Of a stretch of 64,000 nt of DNA, positions 1 to 8,389 are shown in pieces (position 1 is the first letter of the stretch; each line of letters opens with the position of its first letter). The DNA is taken from NCBI RefSeq assembly GCF_002161235.1, contig NZ_NFHE01000001.1, positions 124,001 to 188,000 of the forward strand, read 5' to 3'. Position numbers and translations under genes: made by a program. This DNA is from Pseudoflavonifractor sp. An85 (lineage in GTDB: Bacteria > Bacillota > Clostridia > Oscillospirales > Oscillospiraceae). The notes below the pieces were generated by a model. The model saw only the letters and a list, made by a program, of their open reading frames with translations. It was not told where the DNA came from and did not search any database.

Positions 1-529
1 CCTCATAAATAATCTGCACAGGAATCAGTTCTCCGGGGCGGATATGCTCCGCAAGCTGCCATTCCCCGTTCCGCAAGACCTGTGAAGTGACATCATTATA
101 GATCTCCGGGGGAGTGTGGTAGTCATTCATACACTCCGTAGGAACATACAGGCAGAAAAGCGGCAGGCTGAACACATGCAGGCTCTGCAAAACTACTTCA
201 CGGAGCTGCCTTGCCAGTGCCGCGATCTCATCCATGTCCTGTCGCTCAAAGGCGGCCTCGGAGATCTTTTTCAGGTACGGAGTATCTTTGATTGCCTCAT
301 TTATGTATTTCACGGCCTCGTCGCCGTAGTGGCTCTTGACGCGGATACCACCGAGGGAAATGTACTGAGTGTATGCGGTGGCAGTCTTACAGATGTTATC
401 TTTCAGGTCTTTGAATGGCTTTGCGTATTTCGCTTTCAGATCTTCCATCGAAACGACCTCCAGGTTGCGCCGGAGCGTATCCAGATGGAATTCCAGGTCT
501 TCACGCAGTTTCTTTTCTTTTTCGTCCAT
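1..529 (-). CDS. Hypothetical protein, 3' end beyond window edge
   Basis: The reading frame is open from an ATG at 529 to the window edge, giving at least 176 residues. A GGAGG ribosome binding site lies about 9 bases upstream of the ATG. The N-terminus is Lys/Glu-rich and probably helical, starting MDEKEKKLREDLEFHL. There is no signal peptide or membrane segment. I do not recognise the family. It is the last visible gene of a minus-strand run of small genes and starts 43 bases after the stop of the gene at 572-1453, so the two are probably cotranscribed. The codon pattern and ribosome binding site make a real gene likely; the function is unknown. Confidence 0.7.
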   Translation of the reverse strand, partial: MDEKEKKLREDLEFHLDTLRRNLEVVSMEDLKAKYAKPFKDLKDNICKTATAYTQYISLGGIRVKSHYGDEAVKYINEAIKDTPYLKKISEAAFERQDMDEIAALARQLREVVLQSLHVFSLPLFCLYVPTECMNDYHTPPEIYNDVTSQVLRNGEWQLAEHIRPGELIPVQIIYE

Positions 530-571
530 GTAGTCAAACCTCCAATCTATTATGATTTATGTGTCACAGCG

Positions 572-1453
572 TCAGCAGGGGCTATGTCCTGCGGATTGCT
601 GGCGCAACTCTTTCAGCAGAGTGCGTGCCACATCGGACACCGCCTGCCAGTAAGCCTCACCGTAGGCGCAGCTGTGTTCCAGCTGGTTGGCGATCCGCTG
701 CGGCAAATTGGGGGAACGCAGTAGTGCTTCTTTCTGTGTGTCAGAGAGCTCTTGAAAATCGTCACAGTTCTCAATATGCTCCCTGAAATCATCCCGCAGG
801 CATTCTGCGCGGTACAATTCTGCCGTGCTGCGGCAAAATGCAGGGGAAAGAGGCAGCGCCCGCTGTTCCAGCGCAATCGAAAAATGGTTCTCACAGTATT
901 CGCCGTCCAGATAGCACTCATAGCTGTTGTCAGACTCTTCTTCGACGAATTGGCTGCTTTCTTTCCAGCGTGGAATGCTTCCAGCCAGAAATTCTTCCCG
1001 AAGATCATTGTGAAATTGATGTAGGGCATCGGTGCGCTCCGTGAAGATCGCTTCATAGGAACCATACTCCCCATCGGTAGCCCAGTGGACGGCGACTACA
1101 TAGAGCGTCCCTGTGGGATATACCTGGGCAGGATGCTCAAGGGGAACAATCATTTCAGGCCCCATAATGACCATATCCAGGCCAAGATCCTCGATGTGTT
1201 TCTGCTCACGGTAAAGCTGTGAAAAGGTCTGCTCCAGCGCAAGACGGTCCGCAGAGAGCACCGGCGCTTCAAACGCGCAGTAGATGTCCGGCGTGTCGTT
1301 GTCAGTCTCCCGGTCATCCTCGGTGCGGATTTCAAGGATATTTCCGAAGAGCCCTGCGTAATCGCTCGCTTCATTGGCAACAATGCGTCCGCCGACTTTG
1401 TAGCAGACACCCTCATGCCAAAATTCTTCTCCAGGCTGATGATAAATCATCAT
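572..1453 (-). CDS. Hypothetical protein (293 aa)
   Basis: The protein begins MMIYHQPGEEFWHEG. An ATG at 1453 was chosen over an upstream in-frame start because GGAGGG lies right before it. The sequence is acidic and soluble-looking. The middle has an EYGSYEAIFTERTDALHQFHNDL stretch (aa ~140-165, paraphrased as an acidic/aromatic helix), and there is a short Cys pair near aa ~195-205. No signal peptide or membrane helix is visible. I do not recognise a family. It lies in a run of small cotranscribed genes with an SSB and a DUF932 protein, which suggests an accessory mobile-element function, but that is inference only. Confidence 0.7.
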   Translation of the reverse strand: MMIYHQPGEEFWHEGVCYKVGGRIVANEASDYAGLFGNILEIRTEDDRETDNDTPDIYCAFEAPVLSADRLALEQTFSQLYREQKHIEDLGLDMVIMGPEMIVPLEHPAQVYPTGTLYVVAVHWATDGEYGSYEAIFTERTDALHQFHNDLREEFLAGSIPRWKESSQFVEEESDNSYECYLDGEYCENHFSIALEQRALPLSPAFCRSTAELYRAECLRDDFREHIENCDDFQELSDTQKEALLRSPNLPQRIANQLEHSCAYGEAYWQAVSDVARTLLKELRQQSAGHSPC

Positions 1454-1646
1454 TGCTCCCTCCTTTTTGTGGGGTGGGGCTGGGTACAATGCCCTAGCCC
1501 CGCAGATCAAAAAATCGTTCAGTTATCCGCGACGAAAATGGCGGCACCGCTCATACACATGCAAATGAGTGGCAGCAAAAGAGCGGTAGGCTTGCAGCTT
1601 ACCAGACTGGCGATCCCGATACCCGCTGGGGCGGGTCGTGTTGTGA
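1454..1646. other. Intergenic gap without a supported gene
   Basis: The 193 bases between two minus-strand genes contain a GC-rich hairpin (CCCGC...GCGGG near 1618-1634). They also hold a minus-strand frame of about 40 codons with no usable start codon. No promoter is convincing. Confidence 0.4.
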
Positions 1647-2156
1647 TCAGTCGTCACTTTCCTGTTCGTCTTCGTCCTCTTCCCAGGGAGAGTCATCAAC
1701 ATCAGTATCTGCCTCCTTCATCTGCTCGGCGGGTTGCTTTGTCCGCTTGAAGGCCAGAACAAGAGCATCCTCACCAAAATCATCTTCCTTCTTCTTGCGT
1801 TTCTTTTTCCTGCGGCATTTTTCCATGGCAGCGTCATAGTCATAGCCGATGCCGGCCTGAAATTTGCCTGCAATTTCCCTCATTTTTTCCGCATGATACT
1901 CATAAAGGGCACGATGGAAACCAGTCAGGTCCCATTGCTCACAGGCCATCTCCAGCAGCCGTGCATAGTCCCGTAAGGCATTGACTGCTTTGCAGATATC
2001 GCCATAGCAGGTCTTGAACACATGGGAGCCGTCCAAATCATGAAAGCAAAGGGAGAGTTCCTGCCCCAGCAGGAAGTCTAACTCCATCGGCTGCCGGAGC
2101 ACAGGCTCGTATAATCCTTTTGGCAATTCTAAAGCGTTGTGCTGCTGTTCATCCAT
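1647..2156 (-). CDS. Hypothetical protein with acidic C-terminal tail
   Basis: The 169-residue frame starts at ATG 2156 (MDEQQHNALELPKG) behind a GGAGG. It overlaps the end of the upstream gene by 8 bases, a sign of translational coupling. The body contains a helical region and a basic KCRRKKKRKKKEDD patch around aa 120-135. The tail is very acidic (many D/E, ending EQESDD). A basic patch followed by an acidic tail is common in nucleic-acid-associated accessory proteins, but no domain is recognised. No membrane segment is seen. Confidence that it is a gene is high; its function is unknown. Confidence 0.7.
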   Translation of the reverse strand: MDEQQHNALELPKGLYEPVLRQPMELDFLLGQELSLCFHDLDGSHVFKTCYGDICKAVNALRDYARLLEMACEQWDLTGFHRALYEYHAEKMREIAGKFQAGIGYDYDAAMEKCRRKKKRKKKEDDFGEDALVLAFKRTKQPAEQMKEADTDVDDSPWEEDEDEQESDD

Positions 2157-2586
2157 TGGCGTGGTCCTCCGGCGGAGCAGATACCAGCCCAGCAAAAAGC
2201 ATTTGCATGGCAGTACGGTATCCAGACTCAAAAGCCTGTTCAATCACAGCGCTGTTGCGCTCACCGGCGGCCGTTTGGTACACCTCGAAAGCTGCCAGAG
2301 CTGCAGGAGTTTTGGAGAGTTCCCCGCGTAGGGCGGTCTCAGCCGCAGATACTGTGTGGTTAAGTACCTGCTGCTTTTTGTCCTGCTCCTTAAAAACACT
2401 CGGTTCGTACTCGCCGTAATAGAGGTCATGCAGGAAATTGGGCTCAATAGTCATGCCATGCGGCAAAGACATTTTTGGTTGGGTAAGGCCATCGGCAATG
2501 CGTTCCAGGGCCTTGGTGAGATGGGGCAGCTGGGCGTCAAAAAAGCGGCGGCCGCATATCGTTTCGTGAAAATTCAAAGATTGCAC
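2149..2586 (-). CDS. Small conserved protein, DUF6809-like
   Basis: The product is 145 residues, starting MQSLNFHETICG. The motif LHDLYYGEYEPS (aa ~52-63) and the C-terminal pattern EQAFESGYRTAMQMLFAGL (aa ~115-133) resemble the layout I associate with DUF6809 proteins of Firmicutes mobile elements: a YYG motif early, then a helical core ending in a FxxGYRxAxxM helix. That assignment is from memory and only moderately sure. A ribosome binding site (GGAGG) precedes the ATG. The gene overlaps the next one by 8 bases, so both are probably made from one message. The biochemical role of the family is not known. Confidence 0.6.
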   Translation of the reverse strand: MQSLNFHETICGRRFFDAQLPHLTKALERIADGLTQPKMSLPHGMTIEPNFLHDLYYGEYEPSVFKEQDKKQQVLNHTVSAAETALRGELSKTPAALAAFEVYQTAAGERNSAVIEQAFESGYRTAMQMLFAGLVSAPPEDHANG

Positions 2587-2672
2587 CTCCTGTCAATGAA
2601 AAGCCCGCCGGCGGCATATGAGCTGCGGCGGCTGTTGATTCGGACCCCGGTGGGGCATGGTTTCTTTCTGGG

Positions 2673-3116
2673 TCAGTCGAAACAATCGTGCTGCATAGCC
2701 TTTTCACAGGCCAGAGCCAGGCCATCCAGCAGTTGCGGAACAGCCTCCATATACTGGGCCGTAATGCCCAAAGCATCAAGAGTTTCCTGCACATCGCCGG
2801 TATAACTGTACTCATGGTTCTCCAACTCCTGGAGGAACATATCACAGATAAAACCTTGCCCGGTTTTGTCGCCGGCAATGGCATCTTCCAGCTCTTTTCG
2901 GTGTAGGGTGAACATTTCATTCAGTTTTGCGACATCGCTTTTACGGCAGTAGCCGCCTCCAAAAATGCTGCATACCTGGCGGGTGTCCGAGGGGGACAAG
3001 CCCAGCTTGCGCATTCCTTCAGCAAACTGCTGTTTATTAAAAGCAAAGAACATGGGAAATGCGTTTACTTCCGCCTGCTGGCGGTTGCGCATCTCTTGGT
3101 ATTGGTTGGTACTCAT
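2673..3116 (-). CDS. Conserved hypothetical protein (147 aa)
   Basis: Start ATG 3116 (MSTNQYQEMRNRQQ) was chosen because AAAGGAG lies 8 bases upstream and because ATGA overlaps the stop of the preceding small gene. The N-terminal half contains FPMFFAFNKQQFAEGMRKLG followed by a glycine-rich GGGYCRK loop. The C-terminal half is helical (DALGITAQYMEAVPQLL). It looks soluble, with no signal peptide. I cannot name the family with confidence. The overlap places it in one operon with the genes at 3113-3301 and 3312-3995. Confidence 0.65.
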   Translation of the reverse strand: MSTNQYQEMRNRQQAEVNAFPMFFAFNKQQFAEGMRKLGLSPSDTRQVCSIFGGGYCRKSDVAKLNEMFTLHRKELEDAIAGDKTGQGFICDMFLQELENHEYSYTGDVQETLDALGITAQYMEAVPQLLDGLALACEKAMQHDCFD

Positions 3117-3301
3117 GCGGCACTCCTTTCTTCTGGTACGCCTGCTGCCAGAGAAATTACCCGCCATTCCTCCGGCCGGCGCTGGTTTTGGCAGACCTTT
3201 TCTAAAATTTCATATTTTCCGCAGATAGCGTACTGTATCCAGCATCGACATGGGCGGCCGCCGGTTCCCTGCGCTGAAAAGTGTTCCAGTGCGTACATCA
3301 T
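3113..3301 (-). CDS. Small hypothetical protein (62 aa)
   Basis: The frame starts MMYALEHFSAQG at 3301, ten bases downstream of the stop of the YkgJ-type gene. Its TGA overlaps the ATG of the next gene (ATGA). The frame stays open upstream into the YkgJ gene, but an internal start fits operon spacing better. A weak GAGGCGG precedes the start. The product is basic with two cysteines near CRCW. Coupling on both sides supports expression. Function is unknown, and it may be no more than a coupling ORF. Confidence 0.5.
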   Translation of the reverse strand: MMYALEHFSAQGTGGRPCRCWIQYAICGKYEILEKVCQNQRRPEEWRVISLAAGVPEERSAA

Positions 3302-3311
3302 AGGCGCCGCC

Positions 3312-3995
3312 TCAGTCCAGAAGCGCCAGCTGACGAAGATCATGCAGCAGGCTGCGGTTGTTCTGTTCATACTGGGGCAGGAACGGCTGATCCAGGTCGA
3401 AGTTGTAATAGTGATAGAACAAGATCTTGAACACAGATGCCCGGCGCAGTTCCTCTGGTATGCGGCGCATCAGCTTGCCGATTTCCGGGATGGCCCGGTA
3501 CTGCTGTTTCAGGAATTCCTTATCTTCCCGGGGAAAGTTTCGGTACAGCCAGTCCTTGACAAGCACCTTCCCGCCGCTGAAGTGATACTGTTGGTTATCA
3601 TCAAAACAGAGGCAGTATTCAAAATCCCGGCCGCGCTCACCGGGCCCCGCCGAAAACGGGTAAAGGCGGCAGGTTCGAGGGCGGGCGGCATAGATACTGC
3701 ACTGGTTGCCCTGCAGAAAAACACAGGATGCTTCTGCTCCAACCGTTTTGAGTGTGTAAATGGGATACCCTTCATCGGTGAGCGGTGTGGGCTCGCAGTA
3801 TTGGAGAAGCACATCATCCGTACTGCGGACACCGCAATGCTGCTCTCGAAGGTGTTTTGCCATCCGGTAGGCGTCCAGGCTTTCCACCATGACACAGCCC
3901 TCAATGCGGCGGCAGCAATGGCCGCATTGGCTGCACTGGTATGTGACAAACTCCTTGGCGCTTACGGAAACAGCAAGGGTTTTGGATTGTTCCAT
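3312..3995 (-). CDS. YkgJ-family cysteine-cluster protein
   Basis: The product is 227 residues, starting MEQSKTLAV at 3995 behind GGAGG. The N-terminal CSQCGHCCRRIEGCV (aa ~22-36) and the later CVFLQGNQCSIYAARPRTCRLYPF (two Cys, then CRLYPF; aa ~92-116) are the hallmark of the YkgJ/FliB-like cysteine cluster family (CxxCGxCC...C...C...RPxxCRxYPF). The family binds a metal or an Fe-S cluster. Its reaction is mostly unknown, and some relatives modify flagellin lysines. The remainder (YRNFPREDKEF) is helical. It is the first gene of a coupled group with 3113-3301 and 2673-3116. Assignment to the family is firm; its role here is unknown. Confidence 0.85.
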   Translation of the reverse strand: MEQSKTLAVSVSAKEFVTYQCSQCGHCCRRIEGCVMVESLDAYRMAKHLREQHCGVRSTDDVLLQYCEPTPLTDEGYPIYTLKTVGAEASCVFLQGNQCSIYAARPRTCRLYPFSAGPGERGRDFEYCLCFDDNQQYHFSGGKVLVKDWLYRNFPREDKEFLKQQYRAIPEIGKLMRRIPEELRRASVFKILFYHYYNFDLDQPFLPQYEQNNRSLLHDLRQLALLD

Positions 3996-4006
3996 ACATT
4001 CCTCCA

Positions 4007-4043
4007 TAAAAAAGGCCGCGGCAGACAAGTGTGCCTGCCACGG
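4007..4043 (-). terminator. Intrinsic terminator
   Basis: GGCCGCGGCAG pairs with CTGCCACGGCC. Read on the minus strand it is followed by T6. It ends the transcript of 4085-4330 and lies immediately upstream of the YkgJ gene's ribosome binding site. Confidence 0.8.
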
Positions 4044-4084
4044 CCGGGACCTATGGGGCATTACCCCTTATTGTTTTGACTTCT

Positions 4085-4330
4085 CTACGCGCACGCGGCC
4101 AGAACCGTCGGGAGCGGGCTGGCGGCCGCCAGCGGGAAAGGATCCATCGAAAGGAAGTAGTTGGAGTTGAGCGTTTCGAAATGCACCAGATCCCCGGACT
4201 GCTGATGGATCGCCACAACGGGCGAGGTCCGGTAGTCGGAGCCGTTGGCACGCAGGAAGGCGCAGTGGCCGAGAACCAGCGGGCACAAAAGCATTCCGTG
4301 CATTACAATGGACTTTTTCGATTTCGTCAT
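4085..4330 (-). CDS. Small hypothetical protein (81 aa)
   Basis: Start ATG 4330 (MTKSKKSIVMHG) has GGAGG 9 bases upstream. A clear terminator follows the stop, so this is a self-contained short gene. The sequence contains YRTSPVVAIHQQSGDLVHFE and ends in a hydrophobic, alanine-rich tail (PLAAASPLPTVLAACA). The tail could be a membrane-associating or export element, but no classical signal peptide is present. No family is recognised. It sits between a sigma-like gene and the YkgJ gene. Confidence 0.6.
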   Translation of the reverse strand: MTKSKKSIVMHGMLLCPLVLGHCAFLRANGSDYRTSPVVAIHQQSGDLVHFETLNSNYFLSMDPFPLAAASPLPTVLAACA

Positions 4331-4383
4331 AATAATCAGCCTCCATTCAATTTTAACTTTGACCTGCCAGGGACGACAGGCAT

Positions 4384-4923
4384 CTACTCATAGCACAACT
4401 CCAGGAACACCGCGCGAACCTCTTCCAGAAGCTCCTTGATACGTTTCATGGGGAGTTTTTCGTGGCTGGCGATCTCACGGATGCCGTAGCCGCAGCCCTT
4501 CATACGGACGATGTTCATTTGCTGTCTGGAGACACGGCCAGCCAGGTCGTGAAGCAGCTGCTTCATCTCAAATTCCTGCATCAGATCATCCTGCGCCGGC
4601 AGCAGTTCCTCCAGGGGCACTCCGTCCGGGTACAGGCCAATGTGAATGCTGAGGATTTCAGCGTTGCGCTTGCGGCGTTCTTGACTACGGAAATAGTCAT
4701 AGAGGCGAAACCTCATTTGCCTTATGGCGATTGTGCTGAAAGAATACTCTTGGGCAGATGTGCTATCGCAGTAATCCCGTACTGCCTTCAGGTAAGGGAA
4801 AATGACGACATCATAAAACTCGTCTTCCGGCAGGTGGTTGTCGTTCAAAAATTTGTAGACCAAGCCGTGATGTTCAGCGGCAAACTCCTGTTGCTCCTTC
4901 GTTAACGGTACTTCACATAACAT
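4384..4923 (-). CDS. Sigma-70-like RNA polymerase factor
   Basis: The product is 179 residues. The N-terminal half (LTKEQQEFAAEHHGLVYKFL ... YSFSTIAIRQMRFRLYDYFRSQERRKRN, aa ~7-85) has the shape of sigma region 2: an early helix, then an aromatic/basic -10-binding helix. The C-terminal part (VSRQQMNIVRMKGCGYGIREIA, aa ~130-152) matches the region 4 helix-turn-helix. Such small sigma-like proteins are common in Clostridia mobile elements, where they probably direct transcription of element genes; that role is inferred. The gene is preceded by AGGAGG and by the terminator of the 5025-5870 gene, so it likely has its own promoter or depends on readthrough. Confidence 0.75.
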   Translation of the reverse strand: MLCEVPLTKEQQEFAAEHHGLVYKFLNDNHLPEDEFYDVVIFPYLKAVRDYCDSTSAQEYSFSTIAIRQMRFRLYDYFRSQERRKRNAEILSIHIGLYPDGVPLEELLPAQDDLMQEFEMKQLLHDLAGRVSRQQMNIVRMKGCGYGIREIASHEKLPMKRIKELLEEVRAVFLELCYE

Positions 4924-4945
4924 ATATATTTCCTCCAGTCTAAAG

Positions 4946-4986
4946 CAAAAAAGGGATACCCCCGGCGAGAGCCGAAGGTATCCCTT
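4946..4986 (-). terminator. Intrinsic terminator
   Basis: AAGGGATACC pairs with GGTATCCCTT (10 bp, perfect). A run of A on the plus strand becomes the T-tract on the minus strand. It ends the 5025-5870 transcript. Confidence 0.85.
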
Positions 4987-5024
4987 GATGACATGTCATG
5001 CAGCTGAGGCCGCAACAAAACTCA

Positions 5025-5870
5025 TTACGCAGGCAGCTTCTCGTAGCTGCCGTTGATCTCGCCGACCACATAGCTCCCATCGGGGCTGCCGGGCGCCGTA
5101 GCGGACTCCGGGATTACATAGTCGCAGTCGTTGGCACGCTGCTCCTCGTTGATCAGGGCCCGCTGGATGTTGATAGCCTTAATCTGCTCCTTAAAGCCAT
5201 TGGCATAGGCGCGGATCTGAGCCAGTTCCTCGCCCTGGAAGTCGCGCACAAGGCGGAAAGTGGCAACGCTGTAGTCGTTGCTGCCATTGTTCTCCTTCTT
5301 GAGCCCAATCTGGATCAGGCTGCCATAGGTGGCGCGCCGGCGGTAGACAAAGGCCCGGTTCAGGAACTCCTTGAACGGCTTGATGCTGGTAGGCGGCAGA
5401 GAAATCAGCAGAGGCATATACTCGCCGCTGCGCAGCAGGTAGATGTCCCGCATATTCTTGCAGGCCTTGCCGCGGCCGCCGTCTCTGGCCGAACCGTATG
5501 CGTTCATCGGGCAGGTGGCGCAGGCGCCGCCCGGTTCCCCGATGCCGGTCTTGCCGTCCACAGAAGAGCAGAGAGGCTTGGTGTCCTCGTCATACTCGCT
5601 GCCTTCCGACCACAGGGTATAGGCAGAATGATTGTAGAGAATGACTCCTTCCAGGGTCCGGGCATAATCCGGATTGTCGGGGTCTTCCGTGGGGATCTCG
5701 AACTGCAGGGCGCCGCCGGCGGGAATTTTCACCCGCTGGAAACTCATCATCTGCAGGCCGTCCGCATCCTCCGCGATCTCATCGCTGCTGAAATCACCCT
5801 CCACCATCGCAGGGAGCAGGAAAGTGTTCCGCTCAGGAGTGTTCATCATAGAAGTGTTCTGTTCGTACAT
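5025..5870 (-). CDS. Conserved element protein with Cys4 motif
   Basis: The product is 281 residues; ATG 5870 (MYEQNTSMMNTPERN) follows AAGGAGGAACG. The middle contains four spaced cysteines: C in KPLCSSVDG, then CATC in GGACATCPMNAYGS, then C in GKACKNMRD (aa ~127-165). This could bind zinc. The pattern of a Cys4 insertion in a beta-rich protein is seen in many phage and plasmid proteins of unknown function, possibly ssDNA-associated. Here it sits next to DUF932 and two genes from an SSB. The protein is soluble, with no signal peptide. Function is unproven. Confidence 0.7.
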   Translation of the reverse strand: MYEQNTSMMNTPERNTFLLPAMVEGDFSSDEIAEDADGLQMMSFQRVKIPAGGALQFEIPTEDPDNPDYARTLEGVILYNHSAYTLWSEGSEYDEDTKPLCSSVDGKTGIGEPGGACATCPMNAYGSARDGGRGKACKNMRDIYLLRSGEYMPLLISLPPTSIKPFKEFLNRAFVYRRRATYGSLIQIGLKKENNGSNDYSVATFRLVRDFQGEELAQIRAYANGFKEQIKAINIQRALINEEQRANDCDYVIPESATAPGSPDGSYVVGEINGSYEKLPA

Positions 5871-5908
5871 AGTTCGTTCCTCCTTAAAATTGGATGGTTG
5901 GCAGCCAC

Positions 5909-6982
5909 TCAGGCGGCCAGCTGGTTGATACGGCTCCACTGCCTTGCCGGCATGGAGAGAATGTTGTAACCGATGCCCTCCAGTGCAGTCGCCCGGTCAT
6001 AGTCCGGGACATCCTGGCTGTGGCGGGTCACCGCATTGGATAAACCATAGAGCGTCAGGTCGTTGCCCTCGATCAGCCGCTGCAGCACACCGGAGCTTTC
6101 CTCATCAGTGATATGGAAGTCCCTGCTGACCAGCTTGACAATGCCGGGGACATCGGTGGTATTCATGCGAGCCTCCTTGGCCTCCCGCATCATGTTGACT
6201 ACACGGGTAAAGCGCACCTCGTCTACCACGGCCCGCACCGTGTCCTGGATCTTCATGGCAAAGGCTTTGTCGTCGGCCTCCAGCGTCTTTTCCGAATACA
6301 GCTGATAGTTCTCCGAAGCCTCGTTGACGCGGCCCACATGGTTGCGGCGCGTCTGGGCATCGTTGACTACCATACCGTTACTGCATACCAGCCGGTAGAC
6401 CAGCGGCTGGATGTTCACCGAACCGAGTCCCACCTCGCTGTTGCTGATGATGATGCCGGACTGAACGATGTCGCCAGGCACGACCTCGGCCTCCAGGCGG
6501 GTGTTGACTACCTTGATATACATGCGGCTTTCCGTGAGCTGGCAGCTCTCAAAGTGCATTCCCTCCATATCCTGAAGGACGGGAAGGACGATACTCGCAA
6601 TATCAAGGTTGTCAATGCGCCGGTAGCGGTTGCTTAAAAATGCCCGTGCCGTACCCTCAATGGTGCGGATCATACGGACAGAGGGCTCCCGCTGGAACCA
6701 GGCGTTCACATTCTGCGCCAGCAGCTGGGGATATTCCTCCATCATCTTGTCATAGTAGGCTGCCGGGATCTTCAGGTGTGTGCCGATCTGCCGGTGGGCA
6801 ATGGAATTAACCTCCAGCGGTTCAAGCGCCGGGACACCGGACTGGTCATAGGCGTTGAGGTACAGCTTCGAGTCAAAAGGCTCCAGACGAAGGCTGCGGG
6901 TGTCCAGCATATAGTCGGCTTTCAAATCAGCCTGGCGCTGGATCTCCTTTGCCATGTCTACAAGACTGATCCCTGATTTCAT
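5909..6982 (-). CDS. DUF932 family protein
   Basis: The product is 357 residues starting MKSGISLVDMAKEIQ, with a GAGGGGAG ribosome binding site. The order HRQIGTHLKIPAAYYDKMM (aa ~62-82), RAFLSNRYRRIDNLDI (aa ~112-128), a VNTRLEAEV segment and SEVGLGSVNIQPLVYRLVC-NGMV (aa ~180-205) matches DUF932 (phage/plasmid-related, TIGR03299-like). The family is widespread on plasmids, phages and ICEs, often beside recombination and ssDNA-handling genes, but its activity is not established. The next gene (5025-5870) starts 39 bases after its stop, so the two form a pair. Confidence 0.85.
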   Translation of the reverse strand: MKSGISLVDMAKEIQRQADLKADYMLDTRSLRLEPFDSKLYLNAYDQSGVPALEPLEVNSIAHRQIGTHLKIPAAYYDKMMEEYPQLLAQNVNAWFQREPSVRMIRTIEGTARAFLSNRYRRIDNLDIASIVLPVLQDMEGMHFESCQLTESRMYIKVVNTRLEAEVVPGDIVQSGIIISNSEVGLGSVNIQPLVYRLVCSNGMVVNDAQTRRNHVGRVNEASENYQLYSEKTLEADDKAFAMKIQDTVRAVVDEVRFTRVVNMMREAKEARMNTTDVPGIVKLVSRDFHITDEESSGVLQRLIEGNDLTLYGLSNAVTRHSQDVPDYDRATALEGIGYNILSMPARQWSRINQLAA

Positions 6983-7015
6983 TGTGATTTCACTCCCCTC
7001 TCTGGGTGATGGCGG

Positions 7016-7831
7016 TCACCAGGAGACCTGGATGCCCTGCGCCGTGGTTTCAGCCGACAGGCCCTTGCTTTCAAACACTTCCACCAAGCGGGGCCAGTAG
7101 ACCTTCGCGGGAAAGTTCGCAAGATGTTCCTGCGGCACCAGTTCATCGTCCTGCTGGATGCAGATGTCGCCGTTTTCCCGCAATGTGAGCTTGCTGTGTC
7201 CACGGGAATTCAGGTCGGCGATCAGTGTTTCCATGACTTCGCGCCCACAGTTTTCGTACCAGATGCGCGGGTCAATGGGCTGCTTGTTGGGTGGGATATT
7301 GGCCTCATCGCCCTGTTCTGTGCCAGCCTTGGACAGAGGCACGATTTTGAGCAGGTCACACTTGATAGTCGCGTCCTGGCCGAATGTGATGTCTGCATGG
7401 TCGAATCCATCTACATTATGAAGCCGGATACGCCCAGTTCCGTTGGTGCGGATCAGCTCTGCCGGCCGTTTTTCACACCACTCAAAGCAGGCGTCAGCAT
7501 ACGACGAGCGCAGATAGGCCAGAATCCGATGGTTGGCATAACGGAGCAGCAGGTCGTCTGAAACAGGTTCCTCCAGTTCCGGGACCTGGAATGTGCTCTG
7601 GGAAATGCCTTCAGCGTGCAGCCGGCGCTCTCTCTGCTGGCGCTGCCGGCGGCGTTTGGCCTGCTGCATATACGGGAGCAGGAGGATCAGAACGACCCAA
7701 AGCCCCCAAAGGGTGAATACCCCAATCAGCAGCCACGCCTGCCACGGCCCGCGCACCAGAGCCATGATGGCAATGACAGCACCGATCAAAATGGTGATGC
7801 TGCCGCTCAAAAGTCCTTTGTCATTACTCAT
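7016..7831 (-). CDS. Membrane-anchored hypothetical protein
   Basis: The product is 271 residues. Two membrane helices lie at the N-terminus (SGSITILIGAVIAIMALV, aa ~9-26, and AWLLIGVFTLWGLWVVLILLL, aa ~32-52). A very basic linker follows (AKRRRQRQQRERRLH), then a soluble, presumably cytoplasmic domain of about 190 residues with alternating strands (LIRTNGTGRIRLHNVDGF; SKLTLRENGDICIQQDDEL). The ribosome binding site AAAGGAAGGACGG precedes ATG 7831. The family is not recognised. Its position next to SSB and DUF932 suggests an element maintenance or transfer role, which is conjecture. Confidence 0.65.
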   Translation of the reverse strand: MSNDKGLLSGSITILIGAVIAIMALVRGPWQAWLLIGVFTLWGLWVVLILLLPYMQQAKRRRQRQQRERRLHAEGISQSTFQVPELEEPVSDDLLLRYANHRILAYLRSSYADACFEWCEKRPAELIRTNGTGRIRLHNVDGFDHADITFGQDATIKCDLLKIVPLSKAGTEQGDEANIPPNKQPIDPRIWYENCGREVMETLIADLNSRGHSKLTLRENGDICIQQDDELVPQEHLANFPAKVYWPRLVEVFESKGLSAETTAQGIQVSW

Positions 7832-7868
7832 TTCTTTACCGTCCTTCCTTTAGAATTTTGCCTGAAAA

Positions 7869-7929
7869 CAAAAAAAGAGGGACCGCACCAAGCTTCAGAT
7901 CATTCTGAAAACTTGATACGGTCCCTCTT
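7869..7929 (-). terminator. Intrinsic terminator
   Basis: AAGAGGGACCG pairs with CGGTCCCTCTT, with a second small stem (TTCAGA/TCTGAA) in the loop and an A-rich run before it (T-tract on the minus strand). It terminates the ssb transcript. Confidence 0.85.
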
Positions 7930-7941
7930 GGATGCCGGGAG

Positions 7942-8349
7942 CTATTCCGGCAGGGGTTCACGGTCGCCGTTCATCACCTCGGGAGGTGACGGAACAGGCG
8001 CCGCGTCGTCAGGGTCATGCTGTCCACTTTCGGATTTTGCTTTGGAGGACTGCCCGGGGAGAAATCCAAAGTCCGTCAGCCATATTTTCAGCTTCTTGAC
8101 TGTGGTTCCGTCCTTTTGGCGAACATCCACCAGTTTTTGCGATCCGGTGAGCCAGATCATGCTTCCCTTTTTGACCTTGAGCCGCATGAGCCGGGTAACA
8201 TCGTCACCGCGGGCCCATACCTGGTAGTAGTCCGGCGGGGTGTTGCCGGAACGCTCCATCAGGTCGAAACAGACATATTGCTGTTTTGACTGGCCCTCTT
8301 TCGGGACAAGCTCGTGCATGACTCGGCCAAATACAACGATTTGTGCCAT
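7942..8349 (-). CDS. ssb: Single-stranded DNA-binding protein
   Basis: The product is 135 residues. MAQIVVFGRVMHEL... YVCFDLMERSGNTPPDYYQVWARG...GSMIWLTGSQKLVDVRQKDG is an OB-fold arrangement like SSB: an N-terminal strand, the F/Y-rich strand pair, then the xWLTGSQKL strand (aa ~75-90). The tail is acidic/proline-rich and ends EPLPE rather than the canonical DDDIPF, so partner binding through the usual C-terminal tip may be lost. Strict element SSBs often differ this way. It is expressed from its own strong promoter (8556-8584) through a structured ~200-base leader. Confidence 0.75.
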   Translation of the reverse strand: MAQIVVFGRVMHELVPKEGQSKQQYVCFDLMERSGNTPPDYYQVWARGDDVTRLMRLKVKKGSMIWLTGSQKLVDVRQKDGTTVKKLKIWLTDFGFLPGQSSKAKSESGQHDPDDAAPVPSPPEVMNGDREPLPE

Positions 8350-8389
8350 AACACTTCCTTTCTTCGCCTCTGGCGTTAATATCTATATA

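Noticed and set aside
4998-5969. Plus-strand open frame of about 323 codons
   Set aside because: Antisense to the Cys4 protein; low-complexity Leu/Val/Ala composition typical of shadow frames.
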